A DNA stretch of 64,000 bases from Sphingomonas paucimobilis NBRC 13935 (GCF_000739895.2 NZ_BBJS01000062.1:1-64000); one strand, 5' to 3'; positions 1 to 9,035 are shown, numbered from the stretch's first letter. Program-made: numbers and translations. Notes: generated by a model not told the origin, from the letters alone.

Positions 1-1
1 C

Positions 2-418
2 AGTCTTAGTAATTTTCTGGCAGGCGAGGACAATCTGCCATCGTTGATCTTCCCAGTTGAAACCCTTGGCTTCGACGCAATGACGGCTGGACCAATTCCA
101 CCCAATGCTGCCGAACTTTTGACAGGCAACCGGCTTGCGATACTGATCGAAGGTTTACTCGATCGCTATGATCACGTTGTTATCGATTCTCCCCCGGTCA
201 TGGGGTTGGCTGATGCGCCGCTGATTGCGTCACGCGTGGAAGGTGTCATTTACGCTGTAGAGTCGCATGGTATCAGCTCGGGTTTGGTGAAGACTGCACT
301 GCGTCGTCTAGATAGCGCTAATGCTCGGATCTTCGGCAGCGTCTTGACTAAGTTCGAAGAGAAAAAGTCGCGCTATGGCTATGACTATGGCTATGGCTAT
401 GGACGCCAAGAAACTTGA
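2..418 (+). CDS. C-terminal part of a BY-kinase / EPS chain-length ATPase (5' truncated by window edge)
   Basis: The frame is open from base 2, so the gene begins before the window; 138 residues are visible. The stretch VVIDSPPVMGLADA is the Walker B-type hhhDxPP block of bacterial tyrosine kinases (CpsD/Wzc/ExoP-C family). The protein ends in a tyrosine cluster (YGYDYGYGYG), the usual autophosphorylation tail of these kinases. They act at the inner membrane and control EPS polymer length through cycles of Tyr phosphorylation. The next gene starts 3 bp downstream, so it heads or continues an EPS operon. It is unknown whether the missing part includes a Wzz-type transmembrane domain or is a separate gene. 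Confidence 0.85.
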   Translation, partial: SLSNFLAGEDNLPSLIFPVETLGFDAMTAGPIPPNAAELLTGNRLAILIEGLLDRYDHVVIDSPPVMGLADAPLIASRVEGVIYAVESHGISSGLVKTALRRLDSANARIFGSVLTKFEEKKSRYGYDYGYGYGRQET

Positions 419-421
419 GTT

Positions 422-1675
422 GTGATAATGGCGAATAGTCAATCTGCCCTATCGGCTAAGGTCCGGCGCTCCCAGCGAGTATGGCGATCGCCCCAAGAAT
501 GGGTTGTACGGGGGCTGGCTGCTGCGGTGATTGCCGGACTTGGCTATTATTGCGTGATCTTTTCCGTTGCTCAAGTTACTGTTCGCGGTAACCCGGCATC
601 GGCATATAGGATGGTTCCTAATAGCGGAGCCATCGCGGGTGATTATGCTGCGGGGTTAATGCGTGAAAATCCCTCACTTGCTAACGCACTAGCCCGGCGT
701 GCTCTAATGCATGATCCGACAGCAATCGGCGCGATCGTTACTTTAGGCATAAATGCTCAGTTACATGGTGATGTCGGTGCTGCACGGCGTTTGTTCGCCT
801 ATGGCCAACGCCTATCACGTCGCGACAACTCGACACAATTATGGGCGATCGAAGATGCGGTCGCTCGCAATGACATACCTGACGTGCTGCGTCATTACGA
901 CGTCGCATTACGTACCTCTCCGAATTTGGCAGACATTTTGTATCCGGTACTGGCATCGGCGAGTGCCGACCCTGCGATCCGTTCGGCCCTGATCCGCACG
1001 CTTATTGCCAGGCCTCCATGGGGAGACGGCTTCCTTATATACATGTCGGGTAAAGGGCCTGACCCAGAAGCTAGTGCGCGCTTCCTACAGGGAATGGCGC
1101 AAGCTAAATTGCCTGTACCGGCCGAGGCCATAGCTAATGCGGTCAATGCTTTGTTAGCCATTGGACATGGCGATGACGCGTGGGCTGTGTATCAGATGTG
1201 GCATCCGAAGGCGGATCGCCGTTATTCTCGTGATCCTCGCTTTACAGGTAGTCGCCAGGCTCTATCAGTCCTAGACTGGATTCCTATAGACGGTGACGGG
1301 CTAACTGCATCGATCCAGGCGGGGCAGCGCGGCGGAATTTTAGATTTTGTGGCTTCATCCAGCGCCTCCGGTCCTGTTGCCCGGCAGATCCAGTTGCTAC
1401 CGGCGGGTACCTATCGTTTGACGGGACACAGCACAGGACCAGCGCAGGCACAAGATGCTCAACCCTATTGGACAATCCGGTGCCAAAATAATCTAGAGAT
1501 AGCACGAGTATCGCTTGCAAATGTCGATGGCGATGCTGGTAGTCATCAAAAAGTGATATTCAAGGTGCCTGCCGGATGCCCGTTGCAGATCCTGGAATTA
1601 GTCGTTCGTCCGTCCGACAACGCTGCTGGGTCGAACGGACAAATTGATTATCTTAAAGTAGAGCCAATTCGATGA
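422..1675 (+). CDS. Membrane-anchored TPR-like protein of the EPS cluster, function unknown
   Basis: 417 residues from GTG at 422; ATG at 428 is an equally good start. A basic N-terminus is followed by one hydrophobic segment at about residues 30-50, so most of the protein should be periplasmic. Residues about 70-260 are alpha-helical and Ala-rich with spacing like tetratricopeptide repeats (NALARRALMHDPTAIGAI). Residues about 290-415 look beta-rich (LPAGTYRLTGHS), like a jelly-roll or carbohydrate-binding fold. It lies 3 bp after the BY-kinase gene and overlaps the next gene by 4 bp, so it probably belongs to the same EPS export operon. No catalytic motif was recognised; a scaffold or polymer-binding role is inference. 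Confidence 0.7.
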   Translation: MIMANSQSALSAKVRRSQRVWRSPQEWVVRGLAAAVIAGLGYYCVIFSVAQVTVRGNPASAYRMVPNSGAIAGDYAAGLMRENPSLANALARRALMHDPTAIGAIVTLGINAQLHGDVGAARRLFAYGQRLSRRDNSTQLWAIEDAVARNDIPDVLRHYDVALRTSPNLADILYPVLASASADPAIRSALIRTLIARPPWGDGFLIYMSGKGPDPEASARFLQGMAQAKLPVPAEAIANAVNALLAIGHGDDAWAVYQMWHPKADRRYSRDPRFTGSRQALSVLDWIPIDGDGLTASIQAGQRGGILDFVASSSASGPVARQIQLLPAGTYRLTGHSTGPAQAQDAQPYWTIRCQNNLEIARVSLANVDGDAGSHQKVIFKVPAGCPLQILELVVRPSDNAAGSNGQIDYLKVEPIR

Positions 1676-2103
1676 TACGGCCATTATCTTTGGCAGTAAT
1701 ATGGGTCGTGGCTCTATTCACTGGCGTAGGCTGGGCAAATACCTCTGTAGCGCAACAGGGCACATCGATACGATCTCATTCTGAAAGAGGAGCGAGCGAG
1801 GGGAGCGAAGCCTCAGGATCGTTTTCACAATCAAACTCGCAAATTGCCCTGCCTACTAGGCCAGCGTCTGCCGGACATGTTGCGAGATCCACTGTTGGGG
1901 AAGTCGGTCATCGCGTAAACCGCGAAGATAGCTTTTTGCAATCCCAACCTTTGGCACGTATTGATAGTCGTATTCGTAACAGGGTTCAGTCGCGATTGAG
2001 GACACGAATTGATCGGATATATGATCCTCAAGAAACCTCCACATCGGCTTTCAATACAGCGGCAAACCAGGCGCGCATTGTCGCAGGTAAAATTCCAAGG
2101 TAG
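1672..2103 (+). CDS. Small secreted protein of unknown function, end of EPS operon
   Basis: 143 residues. The ATG overlaps the stop codon of the preceding gene (ATGA), indicating translational coupling. A hydrophobic signal peptide covers about residues 5-27 (LAVIWVVALFTGVGWANTSVAQQ), with cleavage likely after an Ala near residue 27. The mature part is Ser/Arg/Gln-rich, low in hydrophobic residues and probably disordered (RIRNRVQSRLRTRIDRIYD). No domain was recognised. Position suggests an EPS-cluster accessory protein. Base composition is noticeably less GC-rich than in the genes to the right. Confidence 0.6.
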   Translation: MIRPLSLAVIWVVALFTGVGWANTSVAQQGTSIRSHSERGASEGSEASGSFSQSNSQIALPTRPASAGHVARSTVGEVGHRVNREDSFLQSQPLARIDSRIRNRVQSRLRTRIDRIYDPQETSTSAFNTAANQARIVAGKIPR

Positions 2104-2694
2104 AGTATTTGCAAAATCTAAGTTGCAATTTAACATAAATGGCGCTGTTACTGGGATAAAAGTTATTTTATAATACGCTGTACGTCTAGTCTGACGCAGA
2201 TACGTTAATTCTAAGCGGTAGACCTGCAGACATCGGCATTGACTACGTATAACGTAAGAATAAAATAGGGCGTAGGATAAAGGGCGGCCACGGTTACTCC
2301 CTCATCGCATAAGTTTTTACTTAAAAGCACGCTATTGTTAAAATAGGCACGGGCAAGAGGCCTTGCCTGATCGATCTACGTGCATTTGTCGCGGCGCCAA
2401 TGGTACAAAAGACACTTTTTCATTTGGTTATGTACAAGCAACCCCTTTTCGCTGCGACTATCTGATAATGTCTTTTATCATATTAAATATAAGGTGTATA
2501 TGCCTGCATGTAACGAGGGCCGGATTGGGGCAGTTGGCAGTCGTTTTTTGACCGACGAAGCCGAGGTGCCCGAATAATAGTCTATTAAGCCGAGCATCAC
2601 ATTTGATCGTGCCCGTTGGGGTGATCGACAAGTCGTCGAATGCGCCGAATGTCACTCAGCCCGAGCAGCAGCGTCCCGATCCGGGCCAGATTTT
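2104..2694. other. AT-richer gap with no recognisable gene
   Basis: About 590 bp between the EPS operon end and the GH43 gene. It is richer in A+T than the flanks. Only short unconvincing reading frames are present, without good ribosome sites or recognisable domains. No clear terminator hairpin was found. It may mark the junction between an EPS block and the plasmid body. Confidence 0.5.
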
Positions 2695-4260
2695 TTAAGG
2701 CGAAATTTTCCCACTCGGCGTCAGAGCCTCCCATTCCTCAATGGCCAGACCGGCATGACGGTCCTTCGTGCCTGCCGCATCGAGCACGGCGCGCAGATGG
2801 CGGGTGGTGACGGGGCGGAAGCGGATCTCTTGGAACCCATCCACACCAGTGTAGTAGGTGCCCGCAATTCGCCGCCACCCTCGATCCCAATATTCCAGAT
2901 GCCAAGCCGCCGGTGGGGCGATGCCTTCGTCCGAGCCGGCGGGGTGGTCGGCGAAGAAGCGGATACGGCTGGCGTTCAGGCTGACGGGGTGGGACCAGCG
3001 ATATTCGATCCAACCGATGGCGGGGTTCTGTTCCGTCCAGTTGCTCCACATGTCGGGCGGTAGCGGGTTCGCGCGCACCACGCCGTCGTTCAACGCGGCG
3101 AGCCAATATTGCACCGGTACCGGTGCGTTGGAGGCGGTGGCCGAGGCGCTCGGGGCGATATTGCGGGTGGGGCGTGGCGGCGGGCCGGGGGCCTTGGTCG
3201 GCTGCACCGGGCGGATGGCGGCGGGGGAGGTGCTGTCGTCCCATCTCATCGGATCGAGCGCGACCGAGCGACTGAAATGGCCGCCGCCTTTCGCGTCCGC
3301 CGTATGGTAGGCGAGGTACCAGCGCCCCCTGAATTCGACCGCGCCGGCATGGGAGGTGGTGGAGGAGACGGGGTGCAGGATCACGCCGCGATAGGTCCAG
3401 GGACCCATGGGTGATGGGGCCGAGGCATAGGCCTGGCACGCATGGTAGAGGGTCGGGGTGCAGGGGCTGTCGGGGCCGGCATTGTTGGCGGCGTAGAGCA
3501 GATAATAGGTGCCGCGCCGTTTCATCAGCCAGGGCGCTTCGAAGAAACCGGTCGCGCCGGTGACGATATGCTCGGGCCCCTTGGGGGTGGCCATGTCCGC
3601 TGCCAGCTCCATCGCGCGCAGTCGGCCGAAGGTGCCCCAATAGATATAGATGCGGCCGTCATCGTCGATCAGGACGGTGGGATCGATATTCTGGATGTCG
3701 TTGGCGACCGGCGTCTCCTGCGAGATGATCGGGCCGGCGGGATGCGCATCGCGCCAGGGGCCGGTCGGCCGATCGGCGACCGCGACACCGATCGCGAAGC
3801 GGTCCTTGGTTTGGCTCAGGCTCTCGCGCTGCAGGACCGGTGCATAGAGATAGAAGCGGCCGTCGCGTCCCTTCACTATCTGCCCGGCATAGGCACGGCC
3901 CGGCTCGGCCCAGGCGAAGACAGTCTCAGGCCGGGCGATGGCGGGATGATTTTGCCATCGCCCGCTGGCGGGGTCGGTGGTCGACAGCAACTGCCACTCG
4001 TTCATGATGAAGTCGTTGACGCCGTCCGGGGCTTCGTCGCGTCCCGCCAGGATCCAGAGCATATCGCCATCGACCAGCGGCGCGGGGTCGGTCGAATAGG
4101 TGCGACCATCGCTGAGGATTGGATTGCCACGGCTGTGGATCATCTCGGGCGATGGCGTCGCGGCACCGGCGAGCAGGGTCAGCAAAGGCAGGATCGCTTG
4201 ACGCCCCCTCCTGCCGCGATGGGTCAGCGAGCGGAGTGGAGCGCCATCAGGAATCGTCAT
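2695..4260 (-). CDS. Secreted glycoside hydrolase family 43-like protein with C-terminal discoidin-like domain
   Basis: About 521 residues from ATG at 4260; an in-frame TTG at 4278 is less likely. A signal-like hydrophobic stretch lies at residues 21-36 after a basic region. Residues about 45-350 show the five-bladed propeller pattern of GH43, with a putative catalytic Asp in YSTDPAPL (about D58), a pKa-modulating Asp in NIDPTVLIDDDG and a general-acid Glu in GFFEAPW. Residues about 375-515 resemble an F5/8-type C (discoidin/CBM) domain (NDGVV, WIEYRW, SRIRFF). GH43 enzymes cleave arabinans, xylans and related side chains. The gene stands alone, with a palindromic repeat just upstream. The exact substrate cannot be read from sequence. 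Confidence 0.8.
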   Translation of the reverse strand: MTIPDGAPLRSLTHRGRRGRQAILPLLTLLAGAATPSPEMIHSRGNPILSDGRTYSTDPAPLVDGDMLWILAGRDEAPDGVNDFIMNEWQLLSTTDPASGRWQNHPAIARPETVFAWAEPGRAYAGQIVKGRDGRFYLYAPVLQRESLSQTKDRFAIGVAVADRPTGPWRDAHPAGPIISQETPVANDIQNIDPTVLIDDDGRIYIYWGTFGRLRAMELAADMATPKGPEHIVTGATGFFEAPWLMKRRGTYYLLYAANNAGPDSPCTPTLYHACQAYASAPSPMGPWTYRGVILHPVSSTTSHAGAVEFRGRWYLAYHTADAKGGGHFSRSVALDPMRWDDSTSPAAIRPVQPTKAPGPPPRPTRNIAPSASATASNAPVPVQYWLAALNDGVVRANPLPPDMWSNWTEQNPAIGWIEYRWSHPVSLNASRIRFFADHPAGSDEGIAPPAAWHLEYWDRGWRRIAGTYYTGVDGFQEIRFRPVTTRHLRAVLDAAGTKDRHAGLAIEEWEALTPSGKISP

Positions 4261-4321
4261 GGCGGCATGATATCGCAATCACACCGCTATGAAAGACAAT
4301 AGTATACAATTCTAAAGCTTT

Positions 4322-4351
4322 GTAGGCATGTCGATATGTCGACAGGTCTAC
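4322..4351. repeat. TGTCGACA-family palindromic site no. 1, upstream of GH43
   Basis: Two half-sites lie in tandem, CATGTCGAT then ATGTCGACAGG, framed by GTAG on the left and CTAC on the right, giving an imperfect inverted repeat. It sits between the GH43 start and the 3' end of the next gene, where an operator would be expected. It shares its core with sites near 22.3, 39.6, 46.5, 47.5, 49.3, 50.2, 50.7, 51.2, 54.2 and 54.8 kb. Confidence 0.6.
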
Positions 4352-4986
4352 GGAAAAAAGCCTTGATCGGCAGGGAGTTCGGTGCTGGCGTCCTTCCCGG
4401 TATCCCCGTTCAGCACCCAGCGATCACCCTCGCGCGTGGCGGCCTGCTCGGCGCTATGTACCTCATCCAATTGACGGGTGAGGAAGGGGAAGGCGGCACG
4501 GATGTCGGTGCGCTGGGTCCAGGCGGGCGGCTGGACGATGCGATAGTCATAGCGCAGCACCTCGCCCTTGACCGCCGGGCCGGTCGCGGCGCCGACATCG
4601 CGTGCCTCGGGACGGACCGCGACCACCTGTTTGCGGCCATAGCAGAGCAAAGGCTCGGCCGGGCTCGCGGGATCGAGGCGACGCAGCCACAGGTCGCGCT
4701 TGCCTGCTTCGGTGGGCTCGATCCGGATGCGCGGACGATCGCCGGTGTCGGGCAAGGTCACGCGGCGGACCAGCCCGGCCGCGACCAACGCGTCGACCTT
4801 GGCACCGCTCAGCGCATCGGCGCTGAATTCGATCGGCCATGTGCCCGACAACAGCGGTGCGCATTGCCGCTGCCCCTCCACCTGCGCGCGGATTTGAGCG
4901 AGCGCCTCGCCGCTGGGCTGGGGCTGGCTCGCTCCTTCGCTGCACGCGGCGAGCAGCGCCAGCCCGGCGACCAGCGCACGGGTCAC
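4348..4986 (-). CDS. Lipoprotein of unknown function, coupled to the upstream membrane-protein gene
   Basis: 212 residues from GTG at 4986, which overlaps the TGA of the upstream gene (GTGA). A lipoprotein signal with lipobox LLAAC is visible at residues about 11-15 (ALVAGLALLAACSEG). The mature part has a pair of Cys (QRQCAPLL and LLCYGRKQ) and a charged helix-rich first half. No family was recognised. Coupling to a protein with hydrophobic helices makes an effector-immunity or envelope pair conceivable, but that is inference. The 3' end lies against palindromic site no. 1. Confidence 0.7.
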   Translation of the reverse strand: MTRALVAGLALLAACSEGASQPQPSGEALAQIRAQVEGQRQCAPLLSGTWPIEFSADALSGAKVDALVAAGLVRRVTLPDTGDRPRIRIEPTEAGKRDLWLRRLDPASPAEPLLCYGRKQVVAVRPEARDVGAATGPAVKGEVLRYDYRIVQPPAWTQRTDIRAAFPFLTRQLDEVHSAEQAATREGDRWVLNGDTGKDASTELPADQGFFP

Positions 4987-5999
4987 GTCCGCAACCCCAG
5001 CGGCGCCAGCGGTTGCGTCATATCGGACAGCCAGGTCAGGGTCCGCTCGGCCGCGGCGACCTCCTTCAGCCGGGCCTGGCCGGCATCGCTTTTGCCGAAC
5101 CAGCCGCCGGGGGCGTAAAAGGCGCTGCCGCGCACATGCTTGTGCACCTTGTCGATCTGATCCTCGACATCGCCGCCCGGGCGGGTGACGCCGACCCATT
5201 GCACGGGACCGCGCGACGGATCGGTATTGCCGCGCGGATAGTCGCGCGAACTGGGCAGCGCATCGATCGGCTTGCTGGTCAGGCTATGCATGTTGCCCGG
5301 AATGGTCTGGGTCACCAGCTCATCGGAATCGAGCACCCAGACCATGTAGAAGCCGAGCTCGATCTTGGGCGCCAGCCGCGACGGTTCGATCTTGCCATTC
5401 GGCTTGTTGGCGATCGGCGCGGCGCGCAAGGAGTCATAGGCGCGCGCCTTGTCGCGCTCGCTCAGCGAGCCGCTGCGTTCGATCGCGTCGGCTGCCTCGA
5501 ACGCCAGCAGCTTGTGGTTGATCAGCCAGGAGTTGAGCTGCTTGTCGCGGTTCAGCGGGTCGGTCGCCAGCAGGTCGCGGCTGTTGCTCATCGCCTTGAC
5601 GATCGAGTCCTTGATGACCTTGCCCGTCTCGTCCTTGACGATGTCGAGCGCCTTGCCGATCGCAAAGGTCGCGGTCGCATTGGCGGCCACCGCATTATAG
5701 ACGCCGAGCGCGCGGGTCGTGCTGCGCCCCGCCAGCAGGCGCAGCGCGCCGCGATTAGCGAGCACCCGCAGCGAGGAGGTGGCGGCGGTCGCCATCAGGA
5801 TCGATCCGGGCAGGATCGCCGCAGCGGTCACGAACAGCTCGGCGCGCGCCTTGTCGCTCTCGCTCTGCTTCTTGAAGGTGTCGGTATAGCTTTTATAGGC
5901 CAGGTTATAGGCGATGATATAGGGGTTGCAGACATTGGCCTGCCACGCATCCACCGCATCGCTCACCTGGTTGCGATAGCTTTGTAGTCGATCCGGCAT
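4983..5999 (-). CDS. Protein with central hydrophobic helices, unknown function
   Basis: 338 residues from ATG at 5999, preceded by GGAGG about 9 nt upstream; GTG/ATG at 6011 is a weaker alternative. Residues about 55-125 contain two amphipathic or hydrophobic helices rich in Ala, Leu and Thr (ELFVTAAAILPGSILMATAA), which could insert into a membrane. The C-terminal half is soluble, with a short beta-rich segment (GFYMVWVLDSDELVTQTIPG). There is no signal peptide. The stop overlaps the start of the lipoprotein gene, so they form a two-gene unit. No family was recognised. The combination of a leaderless protein with membrane-active helices and a coupled lipoprotein resembles some antibacterial effector-immunity pairs; this is a hypothesis only. 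Confidence 0.65.
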   Translation of the reverse strand: MPDRLQSYRNQVSDAVDAWQANVCNPYIIAYNLAYKSYTDTFKKQSESDKARAELFVTAAAILPGSILMATAATSSLRVLANRGALRLLAGRSTTRALGVYNAVAANATATFAIGKALDIVKDETGKVIKDSIVKAMSNSRDLLATDPLNRDKQLNSWLINHKLLAFEAADAIERSGSLSERDKARAYDSLRAAPIANKPNGKIEPSRLAPKIELGFYMVWVLDSDELVTQTIPGNMHSLTSKPIDALPSSRDYPRGNTDPSRGPVQWVGVTRPGGDVEDQIDKVHKHVRGSAFYAPGGWFGKSDAGQARLKEVAAAERTLTWLSDMTQPLAPLGLRT

Positions 6000-6132
6000 T
6001 GTGCCCTCCATCGGTCATCCGGGGGATGGCGAACCATCGGGAACGGTGGTCGAGTGTTGCTCAGTGCGAACGTGGGAGGGACCCTAGGACGCAATATCCT
6101 GGGTCGACAAGAGGGTAGCCGCTTCGCTTGGG

Positions 6133-7680
6133 TTAAGTTGGCCTATCCAGATCGGCGCGCGACGGGCAGTGGGCTGGCGTCGTGCCCGGCTCAGGACGAT
6201 AGACCAGCCGCATCCGGTTCGGTCCCGTCGGCACGCAGGCCGCGAGGTGATAGTCGCGCGCCAATACGCCGCGTAGCACCGCGCGGGTGGCGGCATTGCC
6301 AAAGGCGAAGCGCGGATAATCGTCGACGATCGCACCCGGCCGCTGGGCCAGGATGCGGCGAATCTCGACGACGGGATCGGTGCCGATCGCGGCCACGCTC
6401 GCCTCGTCACGGGTGTTGAGATGGCCGGGAAATATCCAGCGCGATGGCAGGCAGCTATGGGTCAGCATATAGAGCGCCGGATAGCCGTCATAGACATAGA
6501 GGCAGCCGCTGGCCGGTGTCGCCGCGCGCGCGACCGCCATCGCCTCGGCCGCGCCGCCCTTAGTGCGTTCGCTCAAGAAAAGCACGATCTGCCCGGCCAA
6601 TGCGATCGCGAGGACGAAGGCGATGATCCATGTCCGCCGCCAGCGGTCGAACACGGGCGCCGCGACGATCACGGCGGGCAGGACGATGGGCATGGCATAA
6701 TGCGGGCTGCCGAACCGGCCATAGAGCAGCACTGCGGCGACCGTCACCGCCAGCCAGATCAGGAGCACGTCGAAGCCGCCCCGCGCCTCGCCAGGCACCC
6801 GTCGCCAGGGCCGGCCGAGCGCGATCACCAGCGCCAGCGGCGACAGGATGCCGATGCACGCCGCCAGCCCTTCCAGCTCATCGGCCAGTGGCCGTGCCGC
6901 CTGTCCGCCGACGGACAGGAAATTGCCGAAGAGCCAGGCGGATCCATGCCCCATCGCGGCATAGACGCCGTAAGCGACCAGCGTCGGCAGCAGCGCCAGC
7001 GCGATCCACCCCAGCGCCACGCCCGCCAGTCGCGCCATCGGCACCCGCGTGCGCCACCCGTGCCAAAGCAGGATACAGCCAAAGGCCACCCCTTCGGGCA
7101 GCACCGAATATTTGATCTGGAGCGCGATCCCGATCGCCGCCATCGCGACCGCGCCCTGAACGCATAGCCCCCCCCGCTCCTGGACCGCGCGCAGTACCGC
7201 GCCCGCCGCCACCAGCATCAGCACATTGTAGAAGACGGGGGACTGACCCCCTTCCCCCTCCATCAGGTTCAGCCAGAGGATATAGAGGATCGCCGCCACG
7301 ACCGCGCCGATGGGGCTGGCGAACCGCCGGGCCACCCGGTGCACGCCGTAAGCGGTAGCGATGACGAAGCCGGTCGCGACCAGCTTATAGGCCAGGAACC
7401 CGTCGCCCCCGAGCGCACGCGCGCCGGCATAGAGCAGGAACAGCCCGATCGGCTTGCGATCGAATATGTCGACATAGGGCAGCGCGCCATGCAGCATCCG
7501 GTCGCCGACCAGCAGATAGAACTGCTCGTCGAACCCGATCACCGGATTGCCGAAGGTCCGCGCACGGGCGACCAGCGCGACCAGCGTCAGGAGCAGCAGG
7601 ACGGTCCCCTGCCCGCGCCACATCTGCCCGTTCCGGCCGCGCCGCATCGTCCATCTCCGCTGACCCTGCCCGTCGTTCAT
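6133..7680 (-). CDS. Polytopic membrane glycosyltransferase, ArnT/PMT-like (GT39/GT83 style)
   Basis: 515 residues with about ten or eleven transmembrane helices. After the first helix comes the acidic luminal loop expected for GT-C enzymes (GFDEQFYLLVGDRMLHG), then VDIFDRKPIGLFLLYA, which matches the D-x-K-P-P-type motif of ArnT/PMT relatives. A soluble periplasmic tail occupies about residues 390-515. Such enzymes transfer a sugar from a polyprenyl-phosphate donor to a periplasmic acceptor such as lipid A, protein or a glycan. The gene is divergent from the GT4 gene at 7863, with a strong inverted repeat between them. Donor and acceptor are unknown. Confidence 0.75.
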   Translation of the reverse strand: MNDGQGQRRWTMRRGRNGQMWRGQGTVLLLLTLVALVARARTFGNPVIGFDEQFYLLVGDRMLHGALPYVDIFDRKPIGLFLLYAGARALGGDGFLAYKLVATGFVIATAYGVHRVARRFASPIGAVVAAILYILWLNLMEGEGGQSPVFYNVLMLVAAGAVLRAVQERGGLCVQGAVAMAAIGIALQIKYSVLPEGVAFGCILLWHGWRTRVPMARLAGVALGWIALALLPTLVAYGVYAAMGHGSAWLFGNFLSVGGQAARPLADELEGLAACIGILSPLALVIALGRPWRRVPGEARGGFDVLLIWLAVTVAAVLLYGRFGSPHYAMPIVLPAVIVAAPVFDRWRRTWIIAFVLAIALAGQIVLFLSERTKGGAAEAMAVARAATPASGCLYVYDGYPALYMLTHSCLPSRWIFPGHLNTRDEASVAAIGTDPVVEIRRILAQRPGAIVDDYPRFAFGNAATRAVLRGVLARDYHLAACVPTGPNRMRLVYRPEPGTTPAHCPSRADLDRPT

Positions 7681-7747
7681 GCGACCAGCGGGTGGGTCGC
7701 TTTGCCTGCGAAGGCAAGCGGCAATGCGTCGGGGCCACGATGATGGA

Positions 7748-7773
7748 CCCCCATGACGCCTATGTCATGGGGG
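7748..7773. promoter_or_regulatory. Perfect inverted repeat between divergent glycosyltransferase genes
   Basis: CCCCCATGAC and GTCATGGGGG (10-bp perfect arms) are separated by six bases. The element lies in the 180-bp gap between two divergently transcribed glycosyltransferase genes, so a shared operator is the simplest reading; an mRNA hairpin in the leader of the rightward gene is the alternative. Confidence 0.5.
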
Positions 7774-7862
7774 CTGTCTATGGATGGGGCGGTCATGCTA
7801 TCCGGGCCGCCTATGAGCGGGATCATGGGGCATATCGATGAGGATCGGGGCGGGCGGATGAC

Positions 7863-9035
7863 GTGCGCGTCCTGACCTTCCTGCACAGTTTCGAGCCCGG
7901 TGGGGTGGAGCGGATCGCGCTGCGCCTCGTCCATCGCTGGCGTGCGACCGGCGTGGATGCGCCGCTGTTCCTGGGGCGAACCGATGGCGCGATGGCACGG
8001 GATGTCGGTGCCGACCTCGACTTCGTGACGCCGCGGCGTCGCTGGCCGGGCATCGCGCATTGGGAAACGCTGTGGATGGTCGCCACGCTGCCGCGCGCGG
8101 TGCGGACGATCCGGCCGGACGTGCTGTTCTGCGCGGGCAATACCTATGCCTTTGTCGCGGTGATGCTGAAGCTGATCCTGGGGCGCGATTGCCCGCCGAT
8201 CATCGCCAAGATCAGCAACAATCTCGACCGCACCGACGCGTCCTGGCTCTACCGTGTCTTCTATCGCCTCTGGCTGCGTATCCAGGGGCTGGCGATCGAT
8301 CATTTCGTCGGCATGGAAAAGCCGATGCGTGCCGAGATCGTGCAATGCGTCGGCGTCTCGCCCGCCCGCGTTGCGATCATCCCCGATCCCGCCTTGTCCG
8401 AGGCGCAGATCGCGGCCCTGCGCCAGGCTGCGCCGGTCGCACAGCCGCGCGACGGCACCGGCCACCGCTTCGTCACCGTCGCGCGGCTGGCGCCGCAGAA
8501 GAACCTGGCGCTGATGCTGCGCGGTTTCGCGCGCGGTGCCGCGCCCGCCGATACGCTCACCATCTTTGGCGAGGGCCCTGAACGCGCGATGCTGGAGGCA
8601 TTGGCGGTGGAGCTGGGCGTGGCCGACCGGATCGCGTTCCGGGGTTATGTCGCCAATCCGGCCAGCCTCCTGTCGGGCTACAACACGCTGCTCCTGTCCT
8701 CGCATTATGAGGGGGTGCCGGCGGTGATCCTGGAGGCGCTGGCCGCCAATATCGGCATCATCTCCACCGATTGCAGCCGGTCGATGGCCGCGCTCCTGCA
8801 ACAGGGCACTCTGGGCACGCTGGTGCCCGTCGGCGACGAAGCGGGCTTTGCAGCCGCCATCCGCGCCGCCCGCCCCCAGGCCCAGAACGCCCAGCGCACG
8901 CTGCACCAGGCGCGCCGCTTCACCATCGAACATGGCGCGGACCATTATGTCCGCGTGATGCGCACCGTCCTGCACCGCCAAACCGTGCCGGCGCCCGCAC
9001 CGCATATCGAGGTCCCGGTCGCGCCGCAGCTCTGA
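7863..9035 (+). CDS. Glycosyltransferase family 4 (group 1)
   Basis: 390 residues from GTG at 7863. The N-terminal Rossmann half begins VLTFLHSFEPGGVERIALRL, with the Gly-Gly-x-Glu acceptor-site loop of GT4 enzymes. The C-terminal half has the donor-binding layout: VARLAPQKNLALMLRGFA, then FGEGPERAMLEALAVELG, and the EX7E-type block SSHYEGVPAVILEALAAN with Glu residues 8 apart. GT4 retaining enzymes transfer a nucleotide-activated sugar to a growing cytoplasmic glycan. It faces away from the membrane GT gene and ends 25 bp before the convergent effector cassette. Sugar specificity is unknown. Confidence 0.85.
   Translation: MRVLTFLHSFEPGGVERIALRLVHRWRATGVDAPLFLGRTDGAMARDVGADLDFVTPRRRWPGIAHWETLWMVATLPRAVRTIRPDVLFCAGNTYAFVAVMLKLILGRDCPPIIAKISNNLDRTDASWLYRVFYRLWLRIQGLAIDHFVGMEKPMRAEIVQCVGVSPARVAIIPDPALSEAQIAALRQAAPVAQPRDGTGHRFVTVARLAPQKNLALMLRGFARGAAPADTLTIFGEGPERAMLEALAVELGVADRIAFRGYVANPASLLSGYNTLLLSSHYEGVPAVILEALAANIGIISTDCSRSMAALLQQGTLGTLVPVGDEAGFAAAIRAARPQAQNAQRTLHQARRFTIEHGADHYVRVMRTVLHRQTVPAPAPHIEVPVAPQL

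Noticed and set aside
2363..2655. Short frames on both strands in the gap before GH43
   Set aside because: No start context, no recognisable domain, atypical composition.
7464..7477. TGTCGACA copy inside the membrane glycosyltransferase gene
   Set aside because: Explained by the codons for YVDIF and lacking the family arms; treated as chance.
7677..9005. 442-codon minus-strand frame opposite the GT4 gene
   Set aside because: The plus-strand GT4 has all family motifs; this frame is low-complexity.
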